From NCBI GenBank assembly GCA_002869885.2, contig NEWR02000017.1, positions 185,997-249,996 of the forward strand: DNA of 64,000 nucleotides, given 5' to 3'. Shown here one piece after another: positions 1-8,021 of this stretch. Under the pieces are notes generated by a model that made no database searches, was not told the DNA's origin, and saw nothing but the letters and a program-made list of their open reading frames with translations. The DNA comes from Nitrospira sp. CG24C. Lineage in GTDB: Bacteria > Nitrospirota > Nitrospiria > Nitrospirales > Nitrospiraceae. Numbering within the stretch: position 1 is the stretch's first letter; every line of letters begins with the position of its first letter. The translations under genes and the position numbers were made by a program.

Positions 1-618
1 AGAGAACAACTGATGCTGTTCAGGATCGTCGACCGCGACGTGCGAAGCGCGGTGATAGCCGGAGACTCCGACCTGAAACGGTATTTCCAGGAACACCGCG
101 ATCGATTTGCGCTGTCGGAAGAATACACGCTCAGCCAAATTCTCATTCAGGCGCGTTCACCGAGCGATACCGCCGACGCGAGGGAAAAAGTTCGTGAGGT
201 AATGACGCGGCTCAAGCAGGGGGAATCCTTCGAGGATTTGGCGTTGCGCTTTTCCGACGGCCCCAATGCTTCCCATGGAGGACACCTGGGCTTAGTACGG
301 CAGGGAGAGCTCTTGCCGGAAATCGAGCGCACGATCGCCACCATGGTGCCTGGCGGCATCTCTGATACGATCGAGACCCCGGATGGCTTTCACATTGTGC
401 GCCTGGAGGACAAGAAACCCAAACAGTTCCGCCCCTACGAGCAAGTCCGCACTGAAATTCAGGGGCTCGTCTTTCAGCAGAAAAGTGAAGATGCCTTCCA
501 ATCGTGGCTGGCCAATCTCAAGAACAAGGCCTACATCGAAATCAAGTTCGAATCCGCTCTTTCAGAACCGCCCACAACCGCTCCCGCCCCTCGCCCGTCA
601 CCGACGAGTAAGCAATAA
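1..618 (+). CDS. SurA/PpiC-type peptidyl-prolyl isomerase, 5' end outside window
   Basis: The reading frame is open from the first base, so the N-terminus lies upstream. The visible 205 or so residues hold a parvulin (PpiC) rotamase domain: a YTLSQILI strand, then a helix, then FEDLALRFSDGPNASHGGHLG and the GGISDTIETPDGFHIVRLED block typical of SurA. A helix (about residues 140-170 of the visible part) and a proline-rich tail ending PRPSPTSKQ follow. The family catalyses prolyl cis-trans isomerisation and usually chaperones outer-membrane proteins in the periplasm; the export signal cannot be seen here. The last 77 bases overlap the end of the convergent engB gene. Confidence 0.85.
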   Translation, partial: REQLMLFRIVDRDVRSAVIAGDSDLKRYFQEHRDRFALSEEYTLSQILIQARSPSDTADAREKVREVMTRLKQGESFEDLALRFSDGPNASHGGHLGLVRQGELLPEIERTIATMVPGGISDTIETPDGFHIVRLEDKKPKQFRPYEQVRTEIQGLVFQQKSEDAFQSWLANLKNKAYIEIKFESALSEPPTTAPAPRPSPTSKQ

Positions 619-1144
619 GTTCGCCGCCCTCGACCAATCCCAGCCCATCCCGCAGCCGACGAAGCGCACCGACACGTTCGCTCATTTTTAACTTGTCCAC
701 TTTCGTCGCGACCACAATGGGAGGCCGCCCGGCGGACAGAAGCCAGGCGATCGTCTCCCTGTCCTGTTCGCTCAGCACCCGGCTTTCCACCAATACCACC
801 ACCGCGCGCAGCTGTTCACTGCCGTTGAGATACTGTTCGATCAACGGCGCCCACTGAGCCCGCAAGGCTTTCGACACCTTCGCGTAGCCGTATCCCGGCA
901 AATCCACGACCACGAATCGCGCCAAGGCAGGATCGTCGCTGGTGACCCGAAAGAGGTTGACCAAGCGGGTCTTTCCCGGCGTCCGGCTCACCTTCGCCAG
1001 CCCCTTGCGCTGCAAGAGGGAGTTGATGAGAGATGACTTTCCGACGTTCGACCGCCCAATGAAGGCGACTTCCGGGAGTTCACTTTGCAGAAACTGCTCT
1101 GGCCCCGCACAACTTCTGATAAACTCGGCATTCAAGATTTTCAA
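542..1144 (-). CDS. engB: Ribosome biogenesis GTP-binding protein EngB/YsxC
   Basis: A 200-residue TRAFAC GTPase with the full G-motif series: GRSNVGKSS (G1, about residues 30-38), the PGKTR segment (G2), DLPGYG (G3, near 80), TKVDK (G4, near 147) and a YSS G5. Family members assist assembly of the large ribosomal subunit. The start is a TTG preceded by GGGGTGAC; the protein begins MKILNAEF as in other EngB proteins, and no upstream ATG fits. It is convergent with the PpiC gene, overlapping it by 77 bases, and divergent from mtgA. Confidence 0.93.
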   Translation of the reverse strand: MKILNAEFIRSCAGPEQFLQSELPEVAFIGRSNVGKSSLINSLLQRKGLAKVSRTPGKTRLVNLFRVTSDDPALARFVVVDLPGYGYAKVSKALRAQWAPLIEQYLNGSEQLRAVVVLVESRVLSEQDRETIAWLLSAGRPPIVVATKVDKLKMSERVGALRRLRDGLGLVEGGELIAYSSVTGEGRERLWAVLKERIRT

Positions 1145-1206
1145 TAGTCACCCCATAGGCAAGAGGCGCAGGTTTCTCACCTCGTACCTTTCATACGCAT
1201 CGAACT

Positions 1207-2013
1207 ATGCCGAAGTCAACCGCACGATCCCGCCGCATGAAGGCCTACTTGATTATTGGCCTCTGCCTCCCGGTCGGCGCGGTCCTCTTCATCTGGTTGC
1301 TCATCATGCCCGACGTTTCGGCCTTGCGGACGGCCAATCCGCCCACGACAGCCCTGATGGAAGCGCGGCGGGCTCAGGCGCAAGGCCGCAAGATCGAACG
1401 CCAATGGGTGTGGGTTTCGCTCTCACGTATCTCGCCCCACCTCCGCCAGGCGGTCGTGGCAGGGGAAGATGCGTCGTTCTTCACCCACGAAGGGTTCGAT
1501 TGGGAGGGGATCAAGGACGCGGCTCTGTATAACCTCGAAGCGGGCAAGCTCAAGCGTGGGGGGAGCACCATTACGCAGCAGCTGGCCAAAAACCTGTACC
1601 TGTCATCCGAACGGTCCATGCTTCGAAAGGCGCGCGAAGCGCTGATTACGCGGTCCCTAGAACAGCATCTCACGAAGGAGCGTATTCTCGAGCTGTATCT
1701 CAATGTCGTTGAATGGGGGCAGGGTGTCTATGGCGCGGAGGCAGCGGCTCGTCACCACTTCAAGAAATCCTCGCATAACTTGACTGCCGACGAGGCAGCA
1801 TGGCTGGCTGCCATCTTGCCGTCGCCACGCCGATACGACCCGATTCGAAAAACCATTTTCCTGTCTCGTCGCCACGACCGGATCCTCAAATGGATTACTC
1901 GTGGATCTACCCAACCTCCCCAGCTAGAGCCAGAGCCAAAGCCGGAGCCAGACTCAGAACGAGAGTCAGACCCAGAACCAGAACCAGAGCAAAAAATAGA
2001 AACTGAACCGTAA
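1207..2013 (+). CDS. mtgA: Monofunctional peptidoglycan glycosyltransferase MtgA with acidic-proline tail
   Basis: A GT51 transglycosylase that polymerises lipid II into glycan strands at the outer face of the inner membrane. One membrane anchor spans about residues 12-35. The GT51 motifs follow in order: EDASFFTHEGFDWEGI with the catalytic Glu, GGSTITQQLAKNLY, RKAREALITRSLE, KERILELYLNVVEWG and the AAARHHF block. The first 240 residues match the family. The last 30 or so are an unusual Glu-Pro-rich tail (LEPEPKPEPDSERES and on) encoded by degenerate CCAGAGCCA-like words. The 3' part, from about base 1802, is repeated downstream at 3053. An ATG at 1237 is an alternative start. Confidence 0.92.
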   Translation: MPKSTARSRRMKAYLIIGLCLPVGAVLFIWLLIMPDVSALRTANPPTTALMEARRAQAQGRKIERQWVWVSLSRISPHLRQAVVAGEDASFFTHEGFDWEGIKDAALYNLEAGKLKRGGSTITQQLAKNLYLSSERSMLRKAREALITRSLEQHLTKERILELYLNVVEWGQGVYGAEAAARHHFKKSSHNLTADEAAWLAAILPSPRRYDPIRKTIFLSRRHDRILKWITRGSTQPPQLEPEPKPEPDSERESDPEPEPEQKIETEP

Positions 2014-2029
2014 CGATATTGGGACTGGG

Positions 2030-2096
2030 CTGAGGTCAAGGTCGAGCAAAGATCAGACTCTCTGTATCTCAACCTTAGCCTAAACCTCAACCTTCT
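2030..2096 (-). repeat. Degenerate-arm hairpin, family 1 (AACCTTGACC words)
   Basis: An imperfect inverted repeat between mtgA and the VOC gene, with arms built of AGGTCAAGG and AACCTTAGCC-like words. Read on the minus strand, its centre (2033-2058) matches the centres of the elements at 23968-23993 and 24547-24572 at 24 of 26 positions against the first of these. Confidence 0.7.
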
Positions 2097-2545
2097 TCGT
2101 GCCGACGGGCTGGCTCAGGGGAGTCGCCGACCTCACCATAATCTCGCTCGCCGAAGATGGCCGTTTCATGCGTGTAATGTTTGAATTCGAGCAGGTTGTG
2201 GGAGGGATCTTCGAGGAAAAATGTGCGGTGTTCGATGCGGGTTCCGGGGAACCGCACACGTGGCTGCTGGTAAAACATCAGCCCCTTGGCTTTAGCCTGA
2301 TCAACCAAGGCTTGCCACGCCTCCTGAGAAGACAGGACCAACCCGAAATGGCGTGGATAGATCCCCGGCTGAGACGGTGGCGGTCCTGGTGTCAAATGCG
2401 CCACAAGTTGATGCCCCGCGAGTCCGAACGTGACGGCATGGCGCGATTCCCGACCCAACGTACAACCAAGTCCTTCGACATAGAAGCGTTTCGCCGCCGC
2501 CACATCATGCGTAGGGAAAGCCAGGTGAAAGAGTACGTCCTTCAT
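2087..2545 (-). CDS. VOC-family (glyoxalase/bleomycin-resistance fold) protein, copy A
   Basis: A 152-residue single-domain vicinal oxygen chelate protein. The pattern begins FHLAFPTHDVAAAKRFY with a first metal-type His, has HFGLVL with a second near residue 65, and closes with FFLEDPSHNLLEFKHY carrying the Glu. The substrate cannot be inferred. The ATG at 2545 overlaps the stop of the truncated peptidase in an ATGA, as in copy B. The protein differs from copy B at 9 of the first 142 residues and has its own C-terminus (PEPARRHEEG). It is the last gene of the minus-strand cluster that starts at 5157. Confidence 0.85.
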   Translation of the reverse strand: MKDVLFHLAFPTHDVAAAKRFYVEGLGCTLGRESRHAVTFGLAGHQLVAHLTPGPPPSQPGIYPRHFGLVLSSQEAWQALVDQAKAKGLMFYQQPRVRFPGTRIEHRTFFLEDPSHNLLEFKHYTHETAIFGERDYGEVGDSPEPARRHEEG

Positions 2546-3129
2546 GGAAATTCTCCTCGAACAGTCGGCGGACCAGTCCCGTTCCACCAACCTGCAGCCA
2601 TATAGGGAGTCACATGCCTGACGGCAAATCGGCCGTCCGGCGAGAGGACTAAGGCTCCAGCCGACCCACGGATCCGAGACACGAGCATACGCAATACCTG
2701 TCGTGCGGCGACGGCAGGGCTCTTTCCCATGGCCAGAAGATCGCAGATGCTCTTGGCGATTACAAGACGGATAATACCTTCGCCCATTCCCGTCATCGAC
2801 ACAGCACCACTTTGATTGTCCGCGTACACACCACAGCCGATGAGTGGCGTGTCGCCGACCCGCCCCGGCAACATCGACTCGATACCTCCGGTCGAAGCCC
2901 CTGCCGCCACCGTCCCGAACCGATCCAAAGCGACAGCGCCGACGGTTCCATGCCGGTCCCTTGTTAAACGTTTCTGTTTCGCGAGAATCCGGTCATAAGA
3001 GAGACGCCGAGGCACGCCGGTGGAGCGATGCCGATCGAGTTTGAAATGTCGGGCTGGCTGGCTGCCATCTTGCCGTCGCCGCGTCGATACGACCCCATAC
3101 GAAAAACCACCTTCCTGTCTCGTCGCCAC
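2542..3129 (-). pseudogene. N-terminally truncated isoaspartyl peptidase (duplication remnant)
   Basis: From RHFKLDRHRSTG to the end this reads as the C-terminal two-thirds of the complete peptidase at 3707-4594, including the GTVGAVA block with the catalytic Thr and the GCGVYADN segment. The first 25 or so codons are antisense to the duplicated mtgA fragment and belong to no peptidase. The alpha-chain N-terminus (about 130 residues, with the NAGRGA motif) is missing. An in-frame GTG at 3129 keeps the frame open, so a product could be made, but an active Ntn hydrolase is unlikely. Confidence 0.82.
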
Positions 3130-3306
3130 GACCGGATACTCAAATGGATTACTCGGGGATTTCCCCAGTCTCCCCAGCTAGAACCAGAGCCAAAGTCAGA
3201 ACGAGAGTCAGACCCAGAATCAGACCCAGAACCAGACCAACATTCGGCAGAGCCCTTAGGCCAGGAGCAGAAGGGAGGCTACAACGAATCGCCGACCTCA
3301 CCATAA
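3053..3306 (+). pseudogene. mtgA 3' fragment left by the duplication
   Basis: The frame encodes GWLAAILPSPRRYDPIRKT and on, the same 37-residue stretch that ends MtgA's folded domain, followed by a different acidic-proline tail (LEPEPKSERESDPESDPEPDQ and then about 25 unrelated residues). It has no catalytic domain and no start region of its own, so it is a by-product of the duplication, not a gene. Confidence 0.85.
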
Positions 3307-3710
3307 TCTCGCTCGCCGAAGATGGCCGATTCATGCGTGTAATGTTTGAATTCGAGCAGGTTCTGGGAGGGATCTTCGAGGAAAAATGTGCGGTGTTCGA
3401 TGCGGGTGCCAGGGAACCGCACCCGCGGCTGCTGGAAAAATGTCAGCCCCTTGGCCTTTGCCTGATCGACCAAGGCCTGCCACGCCTCCTGAGAAGGCAG
3501 GACCAACCCGAAATGGCGTGGATAGATCCCCGGCTGAGACGGTGGCGATCCTGGCGTCAAATGCGCCACGAGTTGATGCCCGGCGAGTCCGAACATGACG
3601 GAGTGGCTCGACTCCCGACCCAGAGTACAACCAAGTCCTTCGACGTAGAAGCGTTTCGCAGCCGCCACATCATGCGTGGGGAAAGCCAGGTGAAAGAGTA
3701 CGTCCTTCAT
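3279..3710 (-). CDS. VOC-family protein, copy B
   Basis: The 143-residue twin of the protein at 2087-2545. The ATG at 3710 overlaps the peptidase stop (ATGA), so translation is probably coupled. The changes from copy A are mostly conservative (for example S for R, F for Y), and the metal-site positions FHLAF, HFGLVL and LLEFKHY are kept in both, so both copies look functional. The protein ends GEVGDSL where copy A runs on for ten residues. The earlier in-frame start at 3755 would add residues absent from the VOC fold. Confidence 0.86.
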   Translation of the reverse strand: MKDVLFHLAFPTHDVAAAKRFYVEGLGCTLGRESSHSVMFGLAGHQLVAHLTPGSPPSQPGIYPRHFGLVLPSQEAWQALVDQAKAKGLTFFQQPRVRFPGTRIEHRTFFLEDPSQNLLEFKHYTHESAIFGERDYGEVGDSL

Positions 3711-4594
3711 GGAAATTCCCCTCGAACAATCGGCAGGCCAGTCCCGTTCCACCAACCTGCAGCCATATAGGGAGTCACATGCCTGATGGCAAATCGCCCA
3801 TCCGGCGAGAGGACTAAGGCTCCAGCCGATCCGTTGATACGAGACACGAGCATGCGCAACTGCTGTCGAGCGGCGACCGTAGGGCTCTTCCCCATCGCCA
3901 AACGATCGCAGATGCTCTTGGCAATTACAAGGCGGATGATGCCTTCGCCGATGCCCGTCATCGACACGGCGCCGCTCCGATTATCCGCGTAGACCCCACA
4001 GCCGATGAGTGGCGTGTCGCCGACCCGCCCTGGCAACATCGACTCGATACCCCCAGTCGAAGCCCCTGCCGCCACCGCCCCAAACCGATCCAGGGCGACA
4101 GCGCCGACAGTTCCGTGCCAGTCTCTTGTTAAACGTTTCTGTTTCGCGAGTGTCCGGTCATAAGAGAGACGCCGAGGCACGCCGGTGGAGCGATGCCGAT
4201 CGAGTTTGAAATGTCGGGTAAATCTGCTGGCGAGTGGGCCGACTAATAAAACATGGTCCGTCGCTTCCATGACCAATCTGGCCGCCGTAATCGGATGCAG
4301 TATCCCTTCGAGCGAGGCCACGGCGCCGGCTTCAAGGTGGGTCCCTTCCATGATTGCGGCATCCATTCGCTGCACCCCGTCCAGTTGACGCTTCGCTCCT
4401 CGTCCCGCATTGAACAGGCCCGATTGTTCCAGGAGGCCGATTGTACATTCAACGGCATTCAGCGCAGGGCCTCCCAGCGCAAGGATGCCATGGCCGGCCT
4501 TGAGCGCGTCGGCTAAACAAGTGGCCTGCGCCGGCGTCACCGGCCGGGAACCGGCGCCTCCATGGGCAAGGATGAGAGGACGGGAGCTGGTCAA
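3707..4594 (-). CDS. Isoaspartyl peptidase / plant-type L-asparaginase
   Basis: A 295-residue Ntn hydrolase precursor expected to self-cleave into alpha and beta chains. It has AHGGAGSRP at the N-terminus, the GLFNAGRGA loop near residue 80, HGTVGAVALD around residue 180 with the nucleophilic Thr of GTVG, then GASTGG and GCGVYADN. The family removes isoaspartyl residues from peptides and hydrolyses asparagine. The start is TTG, sharing TTGA with the stop of the upstream gene, and the stop shares ATGA with the VOC gene, so the three genes form an overlapping operon. Gene names such as iaaA are possible but not certain. Confidence 0.88.
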   Translation of the reverse strand: MTSSRPLILAHGGAGSRPVTPAQATCLADALKAGHGILALGGPALNAVECTIGLLEQSGLFNAGRGAKRQLDGVQRMDAAIMEGTHLEAGAVASLEGILHPITAARLVMEATDHVLLVGPLASRFTRHFKLDRHRSTGVPRRLSYDRTLAKQKRLTRDWHGTVGAVALDRFGAVAAGASTGGIESMLPGRVGDTPLIGCGVYADNRSGAVSMTGIGEGIIRLVIAKSICDRLAMGKSPTVAARQQLRMLVSRINGSAGALVLSPDGRFAIRHVTPYMAAGWWNGTGLPIVRGEFP

Positions 4595-5157
4595 TTGAGG
4601 AGAAGATTCCGAGCCTGCCGGTACGTTGGATCTTTCATGCGATCCAGATCGGATCGCACGAACCCCAGGCCGGTGACACAGAGCTCGAAGTTGTCGGAGA
4701 GTTTTCTGAACAGAGGCGGTTCCTCTGGTGACGGACCATCAGCCATTTGCGCGACAATCCCGTAAGAGCGCTTTCCCGTTTTCATGTAGTCTACGAGAAA
4801 ATCCTTGTGGTAGATCAATCCGGCTGTCTTGAGGCGGCGCAGATATTCCGGAAACAGCCCCGCCATGAAGAGCGTGAAATCGCCGATATGCTGATGCACG
4901 TCACGCTCACGATCCATCGACTGGGCTTCGAGCAATACTTCCGACTCAAACAAGAGATCCACCACCGTATCGATCGGTTGATCTTGCTGATTTCTGATTT
5001 TATACAGTTGGTCGCTGTGGGTAAAGTCGACGAGCAGGTTGGTGACGTAGCTGGTGACGTTGGGGTCTGGCCACCCGAGATGTTCCGTAAAACTCTTCTC
5101 GGTCAAGGCGCCAAACAGCTGACGGAGCGGATGCCGTGGCGGAACTTGCGTTCCCAT
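4591..5157 (-). CDS. Conserved hypothetical protein, first gene of the peptidase-VOC operon
   Basis: I do not recognise a named family. The 188-residue product starts MGTQVPPRHPLRQLFGALTEKSF and is soluble, mostly helical and charged, with no signal peptide, membrane segment or Cys pair. The ATG at 5157 has a strong GGAGAGGTGG ribosome site seven bases upstream. A longer frame back to 5256 would run through the promoter-like sequence at 5194-5202. It overlaps the peptidase start by four bases. Its function is unknown. Confidence 0.75.
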   Translation of the reverse strand: MGTQVPPRHPLRQLFGALTEKSFTEHLGWPDPNVTSYVTNLLVDFTHSDQLYKIRNQQDQPIDTVVDLLFESEVLLEAQSMDRERDVHQHIGDFTLFMAGLFPEYLRRLKTAGLIYHKDFLVDYMKTGKRSYGIVAQMADGPSPEEPPLFRKLSDNFELCVTGLGFVRSDLDRMKDPTYRQARNLLLN

Positions 5158-5193
5158 ATCCACCTCTCCCACATTCCAAAAACGTATGAGTCT

Positions 5194-5202
5194 AGTATAG
5201 CA
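5194..5202 (-). promoter_or_regulatory. Extended -10 promoter for the 5157 operon
   Basis: On the minus strand the sequence reads TGCTATACT, an extended -10 hexamer, 36 bases before the ATG at 5157. No good -35 box is seen at 16-18 bases, as is usual for extended -10 sites. Confidence 0.5.
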
Positions 5203-5299
5203 GACGATAGTCGATGTGCCGAAACTGGCTCCACCAGTCCCTCTTTCGGTCTCCATAGGTCAGACTTGAGCACAGGTCGGAACCTGCAGATTGTTCAAC

Positions 5300-5381
5300 A
5301 CGCCGTCTTGTTCGTTTGTGGCATCCCGGTTAGTCTGGTTCAACCAAATAAACAAGACAGACCAAACGAACCAGCTGGTTT
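5300..5381 (-). repeat. Degenerate-arm hairpin, family 2 (GGTTGAACCA centre)
   Basis: It starts at the dtd stop codon and is built of GGTCTGTTTG and CAAACGAAC-like words in inverted order. Its centre at 5329-5348 matches 35004-35023 at 18 of 20 positions. It may end the murJ-ogt-dtd transcript. Confidence 0.65.
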
Positions 5382-5828
5382 TCACGCTTCACGGCTATCG
5401 AGCACAAAAGTCACCGGTCCGTCGTTCAGCAGCTCGACCTGCATGTGCGTGGCAAAGACCCCGGTCTCCACATGAGTACCCTGGTCTCGCAGCCCTACCG
5501 CAACCTGATCATATAGTCGTTTTGCCTCATCCGAGGGCGCCGCATCGTCAAAGCTTGGGCGGCGGCCATTCGCCGTCCGTCCGAGGAGCGTGAACTGGGA
5601 CACCAGCAAGACCGATCCTCCGTTGTCTACTAACGAGCGATTCATTTTCCCCTGTTCATCGGAAAAGATCCGAAGCGTGCGAACCTTCTCGATAAGAAAC
5701 CGGCCATCCGATTCTCCATCGCCTTTCGCCACTCCCAGCAAAACCAGGAGACCAGATTCGATCTGCCCCACGGTCTTGCCCTCAACGCGAACCGACGCAC
5801 TCGTCACCCGCTGAATCACGGCTTTCAT
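5382..5828 (-). CDS. dtd: D-aminoacyl-tRNA deacylase
   Basis: A 148-residue protein of normal Dtd length that starts [21 protein letters not shown]. It has the two signature motifs: [17 protein letters not shown] (around residues 77-93) and the C-terminal GPVTFVLD with the cross-subunit Gly-cisPro pair. Dtd frees tRNAs charged with D-amino acids or with glycine in the cytoplasm. It lies three bases behind ogt in the murJ-ogt-dtd operon. Confidence 0.95.
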   Translation of the reverse strand: MKAVIQRVTSASVRVEGKTVGQIESGLLVLLGVAKGDGESDGRFLIEKVRTLRIFSDEQGKMNRSLVDNGGSVLLVSQFTLLGRTANGRRPSFDDAAPSDEAKRLYDQVAVGLRDQGTHVETGVFATHMQVELLNDGPVTFVLDSREA

Positions 5829-5831
5829 GGG

Positions 5832-6404
5832 TTACGGCCGTTCCTGTCGAAGTTCGCCCAGGGTTCCTTCAAGAGTGAGCAGCTTTCGTTTAGTAGGCAA
5901 GCCGCCTGAGAATCCGCCGAGCGACGCATCCTGCGCCACGATGCGATGGCAAGGAATCACGATCGGCATGGGATTCGCCCCCACTGCATTGCCGACAGCG
6001 CGAGCATACCGTCCGCCCCCTACGCGAAGTGCCACCCATTGATAGGATCGAAGACGGCCGTAGGCGATACCTCGAAGAGTCCGCCAGACCTTCTGCTGAA
6101 AACTCGTCCCTCGTGAAAGGTCCAACGGCAAATCGAAGGACCGGCGTGTTCCCGCCAGATAGCTGGTCAATTGCGCCTGCGCCTCGCGCAATCGTGGAGA
6201 AGACCGGCCCTCCTGGGGCTCGACTGAGGCCGCTTGCAACTCGGACAGCACAATCTGCCGCGAGGCCTTCGGCAACACCACAGCATCGATCCCTTTCGTC
6301 GTTTCCGACAGACCCATCCATCCCCAGGGCGTGCGGAAGACGCAGGCCCTGACACCTAATGAGTGAGGGGAAAGGGATGAGAGTAAAGGCTGTCGTTTAC
6401 CCAT
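5832..6404 (-). CDS. ogt: Methylated-DNA--protein-cysteine S-methyltransferase
   Basis: A 190-residue suicide DNA-repair protein. The C-terminal winged-helix domain has FQQKVWRTLRGIAYGRLRSYQWVA, the NAVGANPMPIVIPCHRIVAQDASLGGFSGGL block with the acceptor Cys in PCHR, and the following Gly-rich loop. It removes alkyl groups from O6-alkylguanine. The N-terminal 60 or so residues form a weaker ribonuclease-like domain as in Ogt and Ada-C. The gene starts three bases after the murJ stop, and the ATG lies in a GAACAATGGG context. Confidence 0.92.
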   Translation of the reverse strand: MGKRQPLLSSLSPHSLGVRACVFRTPWGWMGLSETTKGIDAVVLPKASRQIVLSELQAASVEPQEGRSSPRLREAQAQLTSYLAGTRRSFDLPLDLSRGTSFQQKVWRTLRGIAYGRLRSYQWVALRVGGGRYARAVGNAVGANPMPIVIPCHRIVAQDASLGGFSGGLPTKRKLLTLEGTLGELRQERP

Positions 6405-6407
6405 TGT

Positions 6408-8021
6408 TCAGGCCACTCCTCGCTTCAGTTTCCGTCTGACCATTCCCCAAACCAAGCCGAGCTCTTCTGACTGCAGCAGGGCATGGACACCCAGATAACC
6501 GCCCGCGCTCAATCCGATGGCTACGAAGAGCATAACCGATTTTTCGATCCATTCACCCGGATGGGTCCAGACCTGGGCTGCCGCCACCCAGGCGCAGATT
6601 ACAATTAACGGCACAGATGCGACCAACACACGCAACGACGAACGCCCCACAGAACCCCAATCCACGCCGCCTAACCGACGGTGAAGCACCGCGACCAAGA
6701 TACCCCCATTGACCATTGCCGCCAGAGCTGTGGCCAAGGCGAGGCCAGCCGCCCCCAGAGACGACATCAGCAGGAGCGAGAATACGAGATTGGCCGCGAC
6801 CGCGATACCCGCAGAGATAGCCGGCGTGCGCGTATCTTGTAGCGAATAGAAAGCCGAGACGATGATGCGGACGCCTCCAAAGGCCCAGAGGCCGACGGAA
6901 TAGCAGAGCACCGCCAGCGCGGTCTCAGCAGTATCGTGCGCCGTAAAGGTCCCGTGCTCGAAGAACAAATGGATGATCGGCTGACGCAAGAGCATCAGGC
7001 CTAGCATCGCCGGCAGGATGATAAAAAGGATCATGCGAAGGCCGAATCCCAACGTCTTCCGCAATTCATCCATATCTCCGCGCGCGGCCTGCGCCGAGAG
7101 CGTCGGCAAAATGGCTGTGGCCAGCGCCACGCCAAAAATCCCAAGCGGAAACTGAATCAACCGCATGCCATAGAAAAGATAGGTCGGCCCACCGGCAAAG
7201 AAGGAGGCGAGAATCGTGCTTACGGTAATGTTGATCTGCGTCACGGAGAGACCGAGGAGCGAGGGCACCATCAGCGCGCCGATCCGCCGTACGCCAGGAT
7301 GACCCGGCGCGAATCGAAATCCGAACAACATACCGCGCCGACGCAATCCGGGCAACTGCATGGCAAATTGTGCCGCGCCGCCCGCCACCACCCCGATAGC
7401 CACGCCATGGATCGGCTCCGCCATCATCGGCGATACAAAATACGCGAAGCCTATAATGAAAATGTTGAAGAACACCGGCGAGAACGCCGGCGCCGCAAAG
7501 GCGCGCATGGAATTCAGGATGCCCATGGCCAGCGCCGCCAGGCTGATAAAGATCAGGTAAGGGAACATGATCCGCGTGAGCAGCGTGGTCATGCTCAGCT
7601 TCGCCGGATCGTCATGAAACCCCGGCGCCAGGAGCCAGACGATTCCGGACGCCAGAATCACACCAAGAATTGTGATCCCGGTCACGATCGTCAGCAGCGT
7701 TGTAAAAACAGCGCTCGCCAGTTCCCAGGCGTCCCGTTTCGACTTTTGGGTCTGATATTCCGTGAAGACCGGAATGAAGGCGGAAGACATCGACCCTTCC
7801 GCAAACAATTCGCGAAGCAAGTTGGGGACACGATAGGCCACGAAGAAAGCATCTGCCGCAGGTGTTGCCCCAAAAAGATTCGCCAACACCATATCGCGGA
7901 CGAACCCGAGGATGCGGCTGGAGAAGGTGGCCGCGCCGATCACACCGGCTGCTTTGACCACCGATCGAGTCTCATCCTGCGGTGTTTGTGGAGAACCGGT
8001 CGGCATGATGGGATCAGGCAT
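6408..8021 (-). CDS. murJ: Lipid II flippase MurJ
   Basis: A 537-residue MATE/MOP-type membrane protein with about 14 hydrophobic segments. It begins VVKAAGVIGAATFSSRILGFVRDMVLANLFGATPAADAFFVAYRVPNLLRELFAEGSMSSAFIPVF, the hallmark of MurJ/MviN. It moves lipid-linked peptidoglycan precursor across the inner membrane. The ATG at 8021 is preferred because the longer frame begins with a TTG at 8087 and adds a hydrophilic extension. It heads the operon with ogt and dtd. Residues 22-40 after the start are a short polar N-terminus. Confidence 0.95.
   Translation of the reverse strand: MPDPIMPTGSPQTPQDETRSVVKAAGVIGAATFSSRILGFVRDMVLANLFGATPAADAFFVAYRVPNLLRELFAEGSMSSAFIPVFTEYQTQKSKRDAWELASAVFTTLLTIVTGITILGVILASGIVWLLAPGFHDDPAKLSMTTLLTRIMFPYLIFISLAALAMGILNSMRAFAAPAFSPVFFNIFIIGFAYFVSPMMAEPIHGVAIGVVAGGAAQFAMQLPGLRRRGMLFGFRFAPGHPGVRRIGALMVPSLLGLSVTQINITVSTILASFFAGGPTYLFYGMRLIQFPLGIFGVALATAILPTLSAQAARGDMDELRKTLGFGLRMILFIILPAMLGLMLLRQPIIHLFFEHGTFTAHDTAETALAVLCYSVGLWAFGGVRIIVSAFYSLQDTRTPAISAGIAVAANLVFSLLLMSSLGAAGLALATALAAMVNGGILVAVLHRRLGGVDWGSVGRSSLRVLVASVPLIVICAWVAAAQVWTHPGEWIEKSVMLFVAIGLSAGGYLGVHALLQSEELGLVWGMVRRKLKRGVA

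Larger units (their letters stand above)
1802..3052. repeat. Tandem duplication, copy A
   Basis: This block repeats at 3053-4218. It contains the mtgA 3' end, a hairpin element, a VOC gene and the 3' two-thirds of an isoaspartyl peptidase gene. The left ends match at an offset of 1254 bases (GGCTGCCATCTTGCC at about 1806 and 3060), the right ends at an offset of 1165 (CGAGTTTGAAATGTCGG at 3036 and 4201). Copy B is therefore about 89 bases shorter, mainly in the mtgA-tail to VOC spacer. The join lies at about 3050, where peptidase sequence runs straight into mtgA sequence. Confidence 0.93.
3053..4218. repeat. Tandem duplication, copy B
   Basis: The second unit of the direct duplication described at 1802-3052. 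It carries the mtgA 3' fragment, an intact VOC gene and the 3' part of the intact peptidase gene. At its right edge (about 4218) the intact peptidase reading frame continues into unique sequence, so copy B keeps the original junction on the peptidase side and copy A on the mtgA side. Confidence 0.93.

Noticed and set aside
942..1532. 196-residue plus-strand frame across engB and mtgA starts
   Set aside because: It is out of frame with both real genes, is Arg/Pro/Gly-rich and shows no family motif.
3028..3306. A separate small gene with an acidic-proline C-terminus
   Set aside because: It is the duplicated 3' end of mtgA without catalytic domain or start region.
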